A DNA stretch of 64,000 nucleotides from JAVKFY01 sp040223615 (GCA_040223615.1 JAVKFY010000002.1:1-64000); one strand, 5' to 3'. Counted from the first letter of the stretch, positions 28,321 to 39,448 are shown. The notes: generated by a model from the letters alone, not told the origin. Numbers and translations are program-made.

Positions 28321-29841
28321 ATGTCCATCACTGGCAATCGACTTGGCCGGCTTGCGGTGTCGGCACTGGCGCTTATCGGTCTCGGCCTCGCCGCCGCGCC
28401 CGCCGAAGCCGCCGGCAAGACCCTGACCATCGGTATCGAGCAGGAGCCGACCGGTTTCGACGCGGTCAAGGGCCGGGTGCTGGGCGAGGCGCCGGCCTCG
28501 GTCATGGTGACCATGGTCGACCGGCTGATGGAGCCGCCCTTCGACAACCCGAAACCGGCGCTGGCGACCGCGATCAAGGTCTCCGACGACGGCAAGACGG
28601 TGACCTACACGTTGCGCAAGGGCGTGACGTTCCACGACGGCACGCCGTTCAACGCCGACGCGGTGGTCGCCCACTTCACCCGTATCCTGAATCCGAAGAA
28701 CCGCTATATCGGCCTGCTGTTCATCAGCCCGATGCAGTCGGTTGAGAAGGTCGACGACCACACCGTGCGGGTGAACCACAAGCACGCCTGGCTACCGGGC
28801 CGCCAGGGCTTGTCGCCGTTCTCCCTGTGCTGCTTTATCCCCTCGCCCAAGGCGGTGGCGGACGACACCATGAACCGGCATCCGGTCGGCACCGGCCCCT
28901 ACATGTTCAAGGAATGGAAGGGCGGCGACCGCATCGTCGTGGTGCGCAATCCGGACTACTGGGACCGTGACGCGAAGGTCCATTTCGACGAGATCGTTTT
29001 CCGCCTGATCCCGGACCAGCAGACCCGCTTCGCCGCCGTGCAGTCCGGCGAGATCGACGCCACCTGGACCGACCGCGGCCTGTCCATCGTGCAGGCCAGG
29101 AAGGATGACAGCCTGACGGTGCACTCGCGCGAGGGCGAGGGCGGCGGCATCATGTTCCTCAACAACACCAAGCCGCCGCTGGACGATGTGCGCGTGCGCC
29201 GCGCCATTTCCATGGCCTGGAGCCAGAAGCACTCGGTCGAGAAGATCAATCACGGCGTCGCGCCGGTGACCGAGCATGGCATGCTGCCGAGCGTGAGTTG
29301 CGATGCCGACTACTTCAAGGACGGCGACATCGCCGGCGCCAAGAAGCTGGTGGAAGAGATCGGCACGCCGATCTCGGTCGAACTGATGCACACCGCGACG
29401 CAGCGCGGCCGCGATTTCGGCCTGCTGATGCAGCAGCTCACCAAACGTTCCGGCATCACCATGACGCTGCGTCCGATCGACCAGCTTTCCTTCGTGCAGA
29501 CGGTGTTCAAGAACGACTACCAGATCGCCGGCTGGCGCATCGCCGACGCCGGCCAGATCGGCGCCCAGCTGTTCGCCCTGCTGCACTCCAAGAGCCCGTA
29601 CAACCTCGCCCACTACAAGGACGAGGAGATGGACAAGCTGCTGGTCGCGATGCGTACCGCGGAGACCCCGGAAGCGCGCGAGAAGGCGCAGTGCGCGGCG
29701 ACCCGCAAAATGAACCAGGACGCGCCGATCCTGTGGACCTCGGGCCGTACCCACCACGCCATCGCCAAGAAGTCGCTGATGGGTGTCGCCCCGCTGTACC
29801 AGGGCGTGCTGGACGTGCGCTTCGCGTATTTCGAGAACTAA
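28321..29841 (+). CDS. ABC transporter substrate-binding protein, family 5 (peptide/nickel type)
   Basis: Periplasmic receptor of 506 residues with a signal peptide (1-31, cleavage after AEA). The family 5 bacterial extracellular solute-binding fold shows in LTIGIEQEPTGFDAV, LRKGVTFHDGTPF, VGTGPYMFKEWKGG and NPDYWDR. It should deliver a peptide, opine or similar ligand to the permeases encoded next. GGGAGACGAGAG precedes ATG. It is the first gene of a five-gene operon extending to 33745. Confidence 0.95.
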   Translation: MSITGNRLGRLAVSALALIGLGLAAAPAEAAGKTLTIGIEQEPTGFDAVKGRVLGEAPASVMVTMVDRLMEPPFDNPKPALATAIKVSDDGKTVTYTLRKGVTFHDGTPFNADAVVAHFTRILNPKNRYIGLLFISPMQSVEKVDDHTVRVNHKHAWLPGRQGLSPFSLCCFIPSPKAVADDTMNRHPVGTGPYMFKEWKGGDRIVVVRNPDYWDRDAKVHFDEIVFRLIPDQQTRFAAVQSGEIDATWTDRGLSIVQARKDDSLTVHSREGEGGGIMFLNNTKPPLDDVRVRRAISMAWSQKHSVEKINHGVAPVTEHGMLPSVSCDADYFKDGDIAGAKKLVEEIGTPISVELMHTATQRGRDFGLLMQQLTKRSGITMTLRPIDQLSFVQTVFKNDYQIAGWRIADAGQIGAQLFALLHSKSPYNLAHYKDEEMDKLLVAMRTAETPEAREKAQCAATRKMNQDAPILWTSGRTHHAIAKKSLMGVAPLYQGVLDVRFAYFEN

Positions 29842-29873
29842 GCCCGCTTACCTAGTCAGCCCCTGGTCCGCCC

Positions 29874-30827
29874 ATGCGGTTTCTGGGTCGTAAGCTATTG
29901 AGGTTGGTCTTTGTCGTCATCGCGGTGACGACGTTGACCTTCCTCTTGGTCAGCCTGTTACCGGGCGACGTCGCCTACCTGATCGCCGGGCTGGACGCGT
30001 CGCCGGCCGAGATCGACGCGATTCGCGCCGAGCTCGGTCTCGACCAGCCGCTGCACCTGCGCTACCTGGACTGGGTGGCCGGGCTGCTGCAGGGCGACCT
30101 CGGCATCTCGCTGCGCACCAGCGAGCCGGTCGGCGAGGCGATCCTGAGCCGGCTGCCGGTGACCCTGGAGCTGATGTTCCTGGCGCAGGTGATCGCGGTC
30201 GGCGTCGCGGTGCCGCTGGGCGTGCTGTGCGCCTACCGGCAGAACCGCTGGGTCGACCAGGCGGTGACGCTGCTCGGCTTCGCGATGATCTCGATCCCGC
30301 CCTTCGTGATGGCGCTGATCCTGATCTTCTTCTTCGCGCTGCGGCTCGGCATCCTGCCGGCGACCGGCTACACGCCGTTGTCGGAGGGCCTGTGGGACAA
30401 CCTGCGGACCTTCATCCTGCCGGCCCTGTCGATCGCGCTGATCGAGTGGGTCACGCTGATGCGCCTGCTGCGCAACGACATGATCGTGACCTTGCAGGAG
30501 GACTACATCGCCATGGCCCGGGCCAAGGGCCTGCCGACCTGGCACATCCTGCTGCGCCACGCCCTGCGGCCGTCGTCCTTCAGCCTGATCACCATCCTGG
30601 GCATCCAGGTCGGCGCGCTGATCGGCGGCACGCTGATCATCGAGACGCTGTTCGCGTTGCCCGGCGTCGGCCGGTTGCTGCTGATCGGTATCTTCAGCCG
30701 CGACTACGTCGTGGTGCAGGGCTGCATCCTGTTCATCGCGGTCTCCTACGTGATGATCAACTTCCTGGTCGACCTGACCTACAGCATGCTGGACCCGCGC
30801 ATCCGGGTGGAGGGGCGCGGTGGTTGA
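29874..30827 (+). CDS. ABC transporter permease, DppB/OppB family
   Basis: A 317-residue inner-membrane permease with six helices. The EAA loop lies at about 210-230 (EDYIAMARAKGLP). The first helix and the following LGLDQPLHLRYLDW segment are typical of OppB-type subunits. It forms the translocation pore with the next gene product. It lies 32 bases after the substrate-binding protein and overlaps the second permease by 8 bases. Confidence 0.96.
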   Translation: MRFLGRKLLRLVFVVIAVTTLTFLLVSLLPGDVAYLIAGLDASPAEIDAIRAELGLDQPLHLRYLDWVAGLLQGDLGISLRTSEPVGEAILSRLPVTLELMFLAQVIAVGVAVPLGVLCAYRQNRWVDQAVTLLGFAMISIPPFVMALILIFFFALRLGILPATGYTPLSEGLWDNLRTFILPALSIALIEWVTLMRLLRNDMIVTLQEDYIAMARAKGLPTWHILLRHALRPSSFSLITILGIQVGALIGGTLIIETLFALPGVGRLLLIGIFSRDYVVVQGCILFIAVSYVMINFLVDLTYSMLDPRIRVEGRGG

Positions 30828-31754
30828 CGCGGCCCTGCAGCGCGCCCGGGTGACGGCCGAAGACGACGCCGAGGGCCTGGCCCGGCGACGCCGGCGCGGC
30901 CGCCTGGGCTTGCGCTTCTGGCTGCCGGTGGGCTGGATCGGCCTTGTCCTGTTCTTCGCCATCACCGCCGACCTGTGGCCGCTGCCGGCGCCGGACACCA
31001 TGGACTTCCTGTCCACGGCGGCGCCCCCGGGCACGGTCGGCGAGATCGAGATGGCTGGCGGCGACGGCAAGTTCGCCGAGTTCCGCTATCTCCTGGGCAC
31101 CGACAATCTCGGCCGCGACATCCTCACGCGCCTGATCCACGGCGCCCGGGTGTCGCTGACCATCGGCCTGGTCTCGCCGTTGATCGGCTTGCTGCTCGGC
31201 GGTGCGCTGGGCGTGCTGGCCGGCTACTACCGCGGCCGGGTGGAGAGCGTCGTGGTGGCGGCGATGGACATCGTGCTGGCCTTCCCGGCGCTGGCGCTGC
31301 TGCTGGCGATCACCTTCTATCTCGGCCCGACCCTGCTGAACCTGATCCTGGCGCTGGGTTTCCTGTCGATCCCGGCCTCGGCGCGCGTGGCACGGGCCAA
31401 CACGCTGAGCCTGGCCAACCGCGAATTCGTGCTCGCCGCCAAAGCGATGGGCGCCTCCGACCTCTACATCCTGGTGCGCGAGATCGTGCCCAACGTGGTG
31501 ATGCCGCTGATCGTCTTCGCCATGCTGCTGGTCGCCGTGCTGATCGTCGCGGAAGGCACGCTCAGCTTCCTCGGCCTTTCGGTGCCGCCGCCGACCGCGA
31601 GCTGGGGCACGATGATCGAGGAGGGCCGCGAGCGGCTCGACGACACGCCGCACATCACCATGATCCCGGCCGCGGCGATGTGCCTGACGGTGCTGTCCTT
31701 CAACCTGATCGGCGACCGCCTGCGCGGCCTGATCGACCCGCGCGAGGGCAAGCT

Positions 31755-31758
<4 letters not shown>
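30820..31758 (+). CDS. ABC transporter permease, DppC/OppC family
   Basis: A 312-residue permease with an N-terminal cytoplasmic extension, then the OppC N-terminal helix (about 28-50), the LLGTDNLGRDILTRLIHGAR signature region near 90 and an EAA loop (REFVLAAKAMGAS). GTG start within the end of the previous gene; the 8-base overlap implies coupled translation. Its stop overlaps the GTG start of the first ATPase gene. Confidence 0.96.
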
Positions 31759-32782
<1,024 letters not shown>

Positions 32783-32786
<4 letters not shown>

Positions 32787-33745
32787 GCCAGCCGCTGCTG
32801 AGCGTGCGCGACCTGACGGTGCGCTTCCGGGTGCCGAATGGCCGCGCGGTGCAGGCGGTCTCCGGCGTCGACTTCGACATCGCCGCCGGCGAGACCCTGG
32901 GGCTGGTCGGTGAGTCCGGCTGCGGCAAGTCGTCGGCGGCCCGGGCGCTGATGCAGCTACCGCCGCCGACCGCCGGCGAGATCCACTTCGAGGACACCGA
33001 CATCGCCGGCCTGGAGGGCAAGGCGCTGCGCCGCGTGCGGCCCCGGATGCAGATGATCTTCCAGGACCCGATCGCCTCGCTGAACCCGCGCCGCAAGATC
33101 GCCGACATCGTCGGCGCGCCGCTGAAGGTCAACACCGACCTGGCCGACGCCGAGGTCCGCGCCCGGGTCGACGCCATGCTGGAAGCGGTCGGCCTCGACC
33201 CCAGGCTCGCCGCCGACCGCCGGCCGCATGAATTCTCCGGCGGCCAGTGTCAGCGCATCTCGATCGCCCGCGCGGTGATCCTGGAGCCGGCGTTGCTGAT
33301 CTGCGACGAGCCGGTCTCCGCGCTCGACGTCTCGGTCCAGGCGCAGATCCTGAACCTGCTGGAGGAGATGAAGCAGCGGCTCGGCCTGACCATGCTGTTC
33401 ATCAGCCACGACCTCGCGGTGGTGAAGAACGTGTCCGACCGCGTCGCGGTGATGTATCTCGGCCGGCTCTGCGAAGTGGCGCCGTCGGACGCGCTCTATG
33501 CCGCGCCGATGCACCCCTACACGGCGGCCCTGCTGAGCGCGATTCCGGTGCCCGACCCGAGCGCGCCGGTGCGCGAGGTGGCGCTTACCGCCTCCGACCT
33601 GCCCTCGCCGATGGACCCGCCCAGCGGCTGCCGCTTCCGCACCCGCTGTCCCTATGCGCAGGCCAGGTGCGCGCAGGAAGTGCCGGAGCTGACCGAATTG
33701 GCGCCGGACCACCGCGTGGCCTGCCACTTCCCGCTGACGGCTTGA
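32783..33745 (+). CDS. ABC transporter ATP-binding protein, DppF/OppF family
   Basis: Second ATPase of the importer, 320 residues, with Walker A GESGCGKS near 43-50, signature FSGGQCQR, Walker B LLICDEP and the C-terminal extension CRFRTRCPYAQARC. Together with the preceding protein it should form the heterodimeric nucleotide-binding pair. Transcription continues towards the LysR gene, 31 bases further on. Confidence 0.96.
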
Positions 33746-33776
33746 ACGGGGCTCAAGCCTGCGCCACCCTGCGGCG

Positions 33777-34685
33777 ATGGTCGATCCGTCGCCGCAACTG
33801 CCGCCCTTCGCCGCCCTGCGCGCGTTTCACGCCGCCGCCTTGCACGACCGTTTCCGCGATGCCGCCGCCAGCCTCGGCGTGACCGAGTCGGCGATCAGCC
33901 ACCAGGTCCGCCGGCTGGAGGATTTCCTGCGCGTGTCGTTGTTCGAGCGGGCCGGCGGCGGCATGCGGCTGACCGCCGCCGGGCGTCAGTATCTGGCCCA
34001 GATCGACCCGGCGATCCGCCAGATCCAGACCGCGACCGAGGCGATCCTGCGCCCCGCCGGCCGCTCCGTCCTGCGCCTGACCATGCCGCCGTCGCTGGCC
34101 GCGACCTGGCTGATCCCGCAACTCGGCGGCTTCGAGCGCGAGCAGCCCGACGTCGACCTGCAGCTGGTCACGACGACGCGCGTGGTCGACCTGCGCCGCG
34201 ACCAGATCGACCTGGCGATCCGCCACGGCAAGGGCACCTGGCCCGGCATGGTCGCGACCTTCCTGCTGGAGGAGGCGGCGCTGCCGGTCTGCGCGCCGGG
34301 TTATCTCGACCTGAAGCCGGGCGACGACCCGGCGGCGGCATTGGCCCGCGCCCGCCTTATCGTGCACACGCAGTTTCCCGATGAGTGGGAGGAATGGGCC
34401 CGCGCCCGCGGCCTGGCGCCGCCGTCGCTGGCCGGCGCCGTGACCATGGAGGCGATGGAGCAGACCCTGCAGCTTGCCGAGGCCGGTCACGGCCTGGCGT
34501 TGGGCCGCCGCCCGGTGGTCGACGAGCGTCTGGCGCGCGGCACGCTGGTGGCGCCGTTCGGCGCCGCCGATCCCACAGGCGCCGCCTATTACCTGTGCCG
34601 GCCGGCCGATATCGAGCCGACGGCGCCGGCCAAGCGCCTGGCCCGCTGGCTGGAGGCGCTGGCGGCGCAGTGGCGCGCGAGTTGA
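33777..34685 (+). CDS. LysR-family transcriptional regulator (GcvA-like)
   Basis: A 302-residue regulator with an N-terminal winged helix (about 8-66; LGVTESAISHQVRRLEDFL is the recognition region) and a periplasmic-binding-like effector domain (about 92-295). The sequence style, including LPPFAALRAFHAAA at the start and LRLTMPPSLAATWLIP after the linker, is that of GcvA-type members. Unusually for LysR, it lies downstream of and co-directional with the operon it probably controls rather than divergent from it. Confidence 0.92.
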   Translation: MVDPSPQLPPFAALRAFHAAALHDRFRDAAASLGVTESAISHQVRRLEDFLRVSLFERAGGGMRLTAAGRQYLAQIDPAIRQIQTATEAILRPAGRSVLRLTMPPSLAATWLIPQLGGFEREQPDVDLQLVTTTRVVDLRRDQIDLAIRHGKGTWPGMVATFLLEEAALPVCAPGYLDLKPGDDPAAALARARLIVHTQFPDEWEEWARARGLAPPSLAGAVTMEAMEQTLQLAEAGHGLALGRRPVVDERLARGTLVAPFGAADPTGAAYYLCRPADIEPTAPAKRLARWLEALAAQWRAS

Positions 34686-34783
34686 ACATCATTCAAGTTG
34701 ACCTGAGCCGAATGGGCTGGCGGCTGGGGTCGCATCGCCCCACCTTTCTCCTCAACAGGCTTTCAATGACGAGGAACCGACCG

Positions 34784-35635
34784 ATGTCGACCGCCGCCGC
34801 CCTGAACGAACCGCTGCCCGAGACCGACGTGTATGCCGCGTTGACCTTCATCAAGCGGCAGAAGGACAAGCCCTATTTCAAGTCCAGCGCGCTGACCGGC
34901 GGCGCGCCGGAGGTGTTCTTCGAGACCGAGGAGCACGTGGTGCCGGTCTATGACATGCGCGAGGTCGCCGAGGACCTCTCCATCGAGCGCGAGGGCTTCG
35001 AGCTGCTGCGCCACGTCACCGCCGTCGAGGACCTCTACGACGACGACGCCGTCGACAATGTCTACTACCCGGAGCTGCAGGAGCTGTTGAAGCGCCGCTT
35101 CGGTGCCAGCCAGGTGGTGATCTTCGATGCCACGCGTCGCTCCGACGGCGGCGCCGGCGCGCCCAATCGCGACGGTCAGCGCGGCCCGGCGACACGCGTC
35201 CATGTCGACTACACCGTGAAGAGCGGCCCGCAGCGGCTGCGCGACGTGGTCGGTGACGAAGAAGCCGAACGCCTGGAAAAGGCCGGCGCCCGCATCGTCC
35301 AGGTCAACGTCTGGCGCCCGATCAAGGGGCCGGTGCAGCGCTCGCCGCTGGCGCTGGCCGACGCGTCCAGCATCCCCGCCGAGGACCTGATCGCCACCGA
35401 CCAGGTGTTCCCCGACCGCGTCGGCGAGATCTACCAGCTCGCCATGGGCGAGGGACACCGCTGGTACTACGCCTCGCAAATGACGCCCGACGAGGTGGTG
35501 CTGATCAAGGGCTGGGACAGCCTCGACGACGGCCGCGCCCGCTTCGCCCCGCACGGCGCCTTCGAGCTGGAAGGCTCGGAAAACGCGCCGGCGCGCGAAA
35601 GCATCGAGGTCCGCACGCTGGTGATCATCGAGTAG
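34784..35635 (+). CDS. CmcJ/NvfI-family oxidoreductase or methyltransferase
   Basis: A 283-residue protein of the family that includes CmcJ of cephamycin biosynthesis and fungal NvfI/AsaB-like proteins. Characteristic parts are the central VIFDATRR, the metal-ligand-like HVDYTVKSGP (H and D two residues apart) and the late HRWYYASQMTPDEVVLIKGWDS. Members act on small molecules, probably as Fe/2-oxoglutarate-type oxygenases; the activity here is not known. GAGGAA lies 9 bases before ATG 34784. It ends at a strong hairpin terminator. Confidence 0.85.
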   Translation: MSTAAALNEPLPETDVYAALTFIKRQKDKPYFKSSALTGGAPEVFFETEEHVVPVYDMREVAEDLSIEREGFELLRHVTAVEDLYDDDAVDNVYYPELQELLKRRFGASQVVIFDATRRSDGGAGAPNRDGQRGPATRVHVDYTVKSGPQRLRDVVGDEEAERLEKAGARIVQVNVWRPIKGPVQRSPLALADASSIPAEDLIATDQVFPDRVGEIYQLAMGEGHRWYYASQMTPDEVVLIKGWDSLDDGRARFAPHGAFELEGSENAPARESIEVRTLVIIE

Positions 35636-35646
35636 CCTCGACCTGC

Positions 35647-35685
35647 GCGGCCCGGCGGTTGGTCCCGCCGGGCCGCAGCTTTTCT
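35647..35685. terminator. Rho-independent terminator
   Basis: A perfect 12-bp G+C stem (arms 35647-35658 and 35665-35676) with a 6-base loop is followed by AGC and the T-rich run TTTTCT. It terminates the CmcJ-family transcript. It also touches the stop codon of the convergent cyclase gene, whose transcript would read the same stem without a good U-tract. Confidence 0.85.
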
Positions 35686-37736
35686 CACTTGCTGGTCAGC
35701 ACGTTGACGCCGTCCCAGTCGTCCGGGGGCGGCGTTTCCATGTAGCGCTGCGCACGGTCGGCCATCAGGTGCGCGACCGCGTCGTGCGGCAGCGTCGCCC
35801 AGGTCTCGGCCGCTTCCTTGAACCGGCGCGCGCGGTAGTGCGCCAGACCGGCCTCGTAGGCGGCGGCATCGTCGCGCTGCTGGTCGGTGGCGGCCAGGTC
35901 GTGCGCGATCGGCTCGAAGATCGCCAGCGGCTTGGACCGGCCCTTGACCGCGATGTAGTCGATCTCGCGCAGCAGGAAGTCGCCGCGTACCGCGTCCGCG
36001 GTGCGGTCGCCGACCACGATCGGGCATTCGTAGATCGACGGCAGGCTTTCCAGCCGCGCCGCCACGTTCACCGTCTCGCCGACGGCGGTGTAGTTGAAGC
36101 GCCGTTCCGAGCCGACATTGCCGACGATCGCCGGGCCGGAATAGACGCCGACCTTCACGCCATAGCCGCGATGGCCGGCGGCGATGTCCTTCTTCGCCTC
36201 CTCGGCGACCAGCTCGACGATGCGCAATGCCGCGACCATGGCCTTCTCCGCATGATGCGCGTCGGCCACCGGAGCGCCCCAGAAGCCCATCACCGCGTCG
36301 CCAATGAACTTGTCGACATAGCCGTCAGTGCGATCGACCTCGTCGGCGATCAGCGCCAGGTAGCGGTTGGTGGTCTCCACCAGCTCAGTCGCCGAGACCT
36401 GCGTCGACAGCGCGGTGAAGCCGGACAGGTCGGCGAACATGACCGACAGCTCGGCATCCTCGCCGCCCAGCGACAGGTCGAGTTGCTCGTGCGTCAGTTT
36501 CTCCACCAGCGAGGGCGCCAGGAACTTGCCGAAGGCGTTCTGCACCCGCCGCCGGCGCCGCTCCTCCAGCAGGTAGCGCACCACGTAGCCGACGACGACC
36601 GACAGCAGCAGCGCCACCATGGCGCCGGCGGTCGGCAGCCAGGTGAGTTGCCCCAGCGCCAGCACCTGGACCGCCCACAGCGCCAGCAGCCCCGCCACCG
36701 TGGCGATCACCGTCAGCCACGGCGCCAGCGTCAGGCCGATCGCCGCGCCGACCACCGCGCCCGCCGCCGCCGCCGCGAGCCGCCAGGTGAGCGGGCTGGC
36801 CACCACCACCTCGCCGGTCAGCACCGCCGCCGCCGCGCCGGCGTGGATGTAGACTCCCGGCCGCGTGCGCGAGCCCGGCAGCGAGGCCGCCTGCGGCACC
36901 AGCGAGCAACCATCGGCGCTGGCCGGCACCTGCGAGCGCGGCAGCGGCCGGAACAGCCGGTCCGGGGTGAACTTGCGGTCTTCCTCCGGCAGCGTGGAGC
37001 CGACGAACACCACCTTGCCGCCAAGCGCCTCGGCCAGCTTGTCCGGGTCGGCCTCGGCACAGTTCAGCACGTCGATCAGCGCGTAGGTCGGGATCCGGGC
37101 TTCCAGGTTGCCGTGCGGGGCCAGCCGCACGGTGGCCGGCATCTCGACGCCCGCTCGCGCCAGTGCCTGGCGCGACAGGCCCGGCAGCGCCTGGCCGTCC
37201 TGGGTCGCGTAGGCGCGCTGCACCTGGCGGTAGACGCCATCGCCGTCGGCGATCAGTTCCAGCAGGCCGAGCGCGGCCTGGTCGTTGCGCAGCGCCGCCA
37301 GCAAATGCGGCGGCGGCACCGTGGTGCTCGACCGGCCCAGCACCACTTCCTCGCGGTGCCGGAACAGTTGCTGCAGCAGCGGCCGGTCCCAGTTCTTGCT
37401 GAGCGCGTTGCCGTTGAACGAGAACAGGAAGTCGAAGGCGACCACTTTGGCGCCGGCTGCGGTGCTGTAGTCGATCACCTCGGCCCAGACCGGCGAGAAG
37501 ATCGCCCGCGGCATGCTCGCCAGCCGCTCTGCCTCCAGGCTGCGGTCGTCGACGGCGATCACCACCACCGGTGTGTCGGCAGGCGCGGCGTCCTCGATCT
37601 CCGCCCGGGCCACCACCGCCAGATCATGCAGCGGGCCGTCGAACACGCTGGGCGAGGGATCGATCGCGGTGCTGGCCACCGCCGCCGCGGCGCAGACGCC
37701 GATGGTTACCAGCGATATGCGCTGCGTCAGGCGCAT
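35685..37736 (-). CDS. CHASE2-domain adenylate/guanylate cyclase
   Basis: A 683-residue membrane-bound cyclase. It has a signal-anchor helix (about 7-25), a periplasmic CHASE2 sensor (about 30-310, with VVVIAVDDRSL and VVFVGST), three membrane helices (about 318-400), then a class III catalytic domain (about 435-625) with metal aspartates in FADLSGF and FIGDAVMGFWG and YTAVGETVNVAARLE. The C-terminal tail (630-683) has a TPR-like segment. It should convert an extracytoplasmic signal into cyclic nucleotide. It is transcribed after the secreted protein gene at 37770. Confidence 0.95.
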   Translation of the reverse strand: MRLTQRISLVTIGVCAAAAVASTAIDPSPSVFDGPLHDLAVVARAEIEDAAPADTPVVVIAVDDRSLEAERLASMPRAIFSPVWAEVIDYSTAAGAKVVAFDFLFSFNGNALSKNWDRPLLQQLFRHREEVVLGRSSTTVPPPHLLAALRNDQAALGLLELIADGDGVYRQVQRAYATQDGQALPGLSRQALARAGVEMPATVRLAPHGNLEARIPTYALIDVLNCAEADPDKLAEALGGKVVFVGSTLPEEDRKFTPDRLFRPLPRSQVPASADGCSLVPQAASLPGSRTRPGVYIHAGAAAAVLTGEVVVASPLTWRLAAAAAGAVVGAAIGLTLAPWLTVIATVAGLLALWAVQVLALGQLTWLPTAGAMVALLLSVVVGYVVRYLLEERRRRRVQNAFGKFLAPSLVEKLTHEQLDLSLGGEDAELSVMFADLSGFTALSTQVSATELVETTNRYLALIADEVDRTDGYVDKFIGDAVMGFWGAPVADAHHAEKAMVAALRIVELVAEEAKKDIAAGHRGYGVKVGVYSGPAIVGNVGSERRFNYTAVGETVNVAARLESLPSIYECPIVVGDRTADAVRGDFLLREIDYIAVKGRSKPLAIFEPIAHDLAATDQQRDDAAAYEAGLAHYRARRFKEAAETWATLPHDAVAHLMADRAQRYMETPPPDDWDGVNVLTSK

Positions 37737-37769
37737 CGACGCCTAGCCCCCCTCGCCAACAGCCGACGG

Positions 37770-38411
37770 TCAGTTCACCTCGATCAACGCCAGGCCCTGC
37801 TCGCCCTCGCGCACCTCGAAGTCGATCGGCTCGCCGCTTTCACCGCTGCCGCGCATCAGGCTGAGGCTATAGCCGCGCCCCGGCGACAACGCGTCGCCGG
37901 ACCACACCAGCTTGGCGCCCTGCATCTTCTGGCGGCCGACTTCCTTGCCGTCGTGCATCAGCACCACCTCGGTGACGCCCTCGCGGCCGGTCCCGGTCAG
38001 CACGAAGCTCGGCTTGGTGTTCAGCTTCAGCCCGGCGCTGCCGGCTCGCAGTCGCACGCCGCCGGTCCGCGCCTCGCCGGCCAAGGCCACCTTCTTCGGG
38101 CACTTGGCGCGCGTTACCGAGACGATCTTGCCCTTCTGCGACAGGTAGTTGCGCTCGGTCAGCACCAGCACGCCGCCCTCCACCACGACTTCCTCGCAGG
38201 TGCCGTAGTGCAGGAAGGTGATGCTGGCGCCGTCGGCCAGGGTGACGCTGTCATTCGCCGCCATCTCGCTGAACGGCTCCAGCTCCGGCTTGGCGCCGCC
38301 ATTGAGGTCGAGAATCAGCGCCACGGCGCGCGCCGCCTGGGCCGGCCCGGCGAACAGCATGCCACAAGCGAGCAGCGTGGCGATCAGGGCGGGAAATTTC
38401 CCCATGCGCAT
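37770..38411 (-). CDS. Secreted FecR-like/beta-sandwich protein of unknown function
   Basis: A 213-residue exported protein (signal peptide 1-26, cleavage after AQA). The N-terminal half (about 30-125) resembles a FecR-type beta domain (DSVTLADGASITFLHYGTCEEVVVEGG). The C-terminal half is a second beta-sandwich. It lies immediately upstream of the CHASE2 cyclase gene (33-base gap), an arrangement seen for FecR proteins and CHASE2 cyclases elsewhere, so it may be the cyclase's periplasmic partner. Two cysteines (about residues 71 and 104) could form a disulfide. Confidence 0.75.
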   Translation of the reverse strand: MRMGKFPALIATLLACGMLFAGPAQAARAVALILDLNGGAKPELEPFSEMAANDSVTLADGASITFLHYGTCEEVVVEGGVLVLTERNYLSQKGKIVSVTRAKCPKKVALAGEARTGGVRLRAGSAGLKLNTKPSFVLTGTGREGVTEVVLMHDGKEVGRQKMQGAKLVWSGDALSPGRGYSLSLMRGSGESGEPIDFEVREGEQGLALIEVN

Positions 38412-38582
38412 CCGATCGTTCCTTCTATCGCCAAATTGTCGATTGCCGGCAGCCTAGCGCAAAGCGGACCTTGCGTCGCCTCGGCTGACGATCTGGATGA
38501 AGAGTCTGCCACATCGCGCCGCGCCTTGCCGGTGACGACGCTCACCGTTGGCCGACCGGGAACGGCGTGCTAACACCGGCGC

Positions 38583-39293
38583 ATGAGGGGAAGCGGCAAC
38601 GGCCTGCTGGCGCTGGCGGGGCTCTTGGTCGGGATTTCCGGCGTGGCGGCGAAGGCCGACGACGGCGGCGGTGCCTATGGCGCCGTGCGCTTCATCTCCG
38701 GCGGCTCCTGGCTCGACGGGATCGAGCGCACCGGCAATCCGCCCGGCACCTTCGAGGTCACCCACGGCGACGACCTGGAATATGTCGGCATCGGCGCCCT
38801 GGCGGTGGGTTATTCCTTCGCCGACCGGGGCCTGCCGGTCCGTATCGAACTGGAATACCAGCATCGGCTGCGCTTCGACTTCGACAGCCGGGTGATCGTG
38901 GTCCCGGCGCCGGTCCTGTCGACCATCGACTATGCCGTGAACCTGTCCAGCAACGTGCTGATGCTGAACGGCTACTACGACGTGGTGACGGGGACGCCGT
39001 GGCAGCCTTACGCGGGCGCCGGCATCGGCTATGCCCGCCACGACGCCGACACCAAGCGCCCGAACCTGACCCGCACCTCGGAGGAGGAGGCGACGGCGCA
39101 TAGCGACAATCTTGCCGCCGCCGCGATGCTCGGCTTGCGGGTGCGGATTTCCGCCAACTGGGTCGGCGAACTCGGCTACCGCTTCACCTGGCTCGGCGCG
39201 GTCGAGACCCCGACCTTCGCCGGCGGCGACCAGGTGACGGCCGACAACTACTACAGTCACGACCTGGTGCTGGGTCTCAGCTACCTGTTCTGA
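38583..39293 (+). CDS. Outer-membrane beta-barrel protein (OmpA/OmpW-like porin fold)
   Basis: A 236-residue protein with signal peptide (1-24) and alternating amphipathic strands ending in an aromatic residue (SYLF), as in small eight-stranded barrels. LEYQHRLRFDFD, NGYYDVV, PYAGAGIGYARH, ELGYRFTWLG and LVLGLSYLF are characteristic strand segments of the outer-membrane beta-barrel family. A specific function cannot be assigned. It is transcribed alone and followed by an inverted-repeat element that can terminate transcription. Confidence 0.85.
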   Translation: MRGSGNGLLALAGLLVGISGVAAKADDGGGAYGAVRFISGGSWLDGIERTGNPPGTFEVTHGDDLEYVGIGALAVGYSFADRGLPVRIELEYQHRLRFDFDSRVIVVPAPVLSTIDYAVNLSSNVLMLNGYYDVVTGTPWQPYAGAGIGYARHDADTKRPNLTRTSEEEATAHSDNLAAAAMLGLRVRISANWVGELGYRFTWLGAVETPTFAGGDQVTADNYYSHDLVLGLSYLF

Positions 39294-39312
39294 CGCCCAT
39301 CCTGCCAAGGCC

Positions 39313-39433
39313 GTTGAACCCCCACCTCACCTGTCCTCTCCGCCCCCGGAGGCGGAGAGGGACGCAATGGCGATGACGTTGCCGCTCCCTCTCCGCACTT
39401 CAGGGGGAGAGGGTTGGGGTGAGGTGGGTGAAC
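39313..39433. repeat. Long imperfect inverted-repeat element with internal hairpins
   Basis: Outer arms CCCACCTCACC (39321-39331) and GGTGAGGTGGG (39418-39428) are perfect inverted copies. Inside lie a perfect 10-bp stem CCTCTCCGCC/GGCGGAGAGG (39335-39360) and a second stem CCCTCTCC/GGAGAGGG (about 39388-39413). Elements of this style recur between genes in high-G+C alphaproteobacteria. It separates the convergent barrel and comB genes and may act as a bidirectional terminator. Confidence 0.8.
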
Positions 39434-39448
39434 GTCATTGAAGACCGC

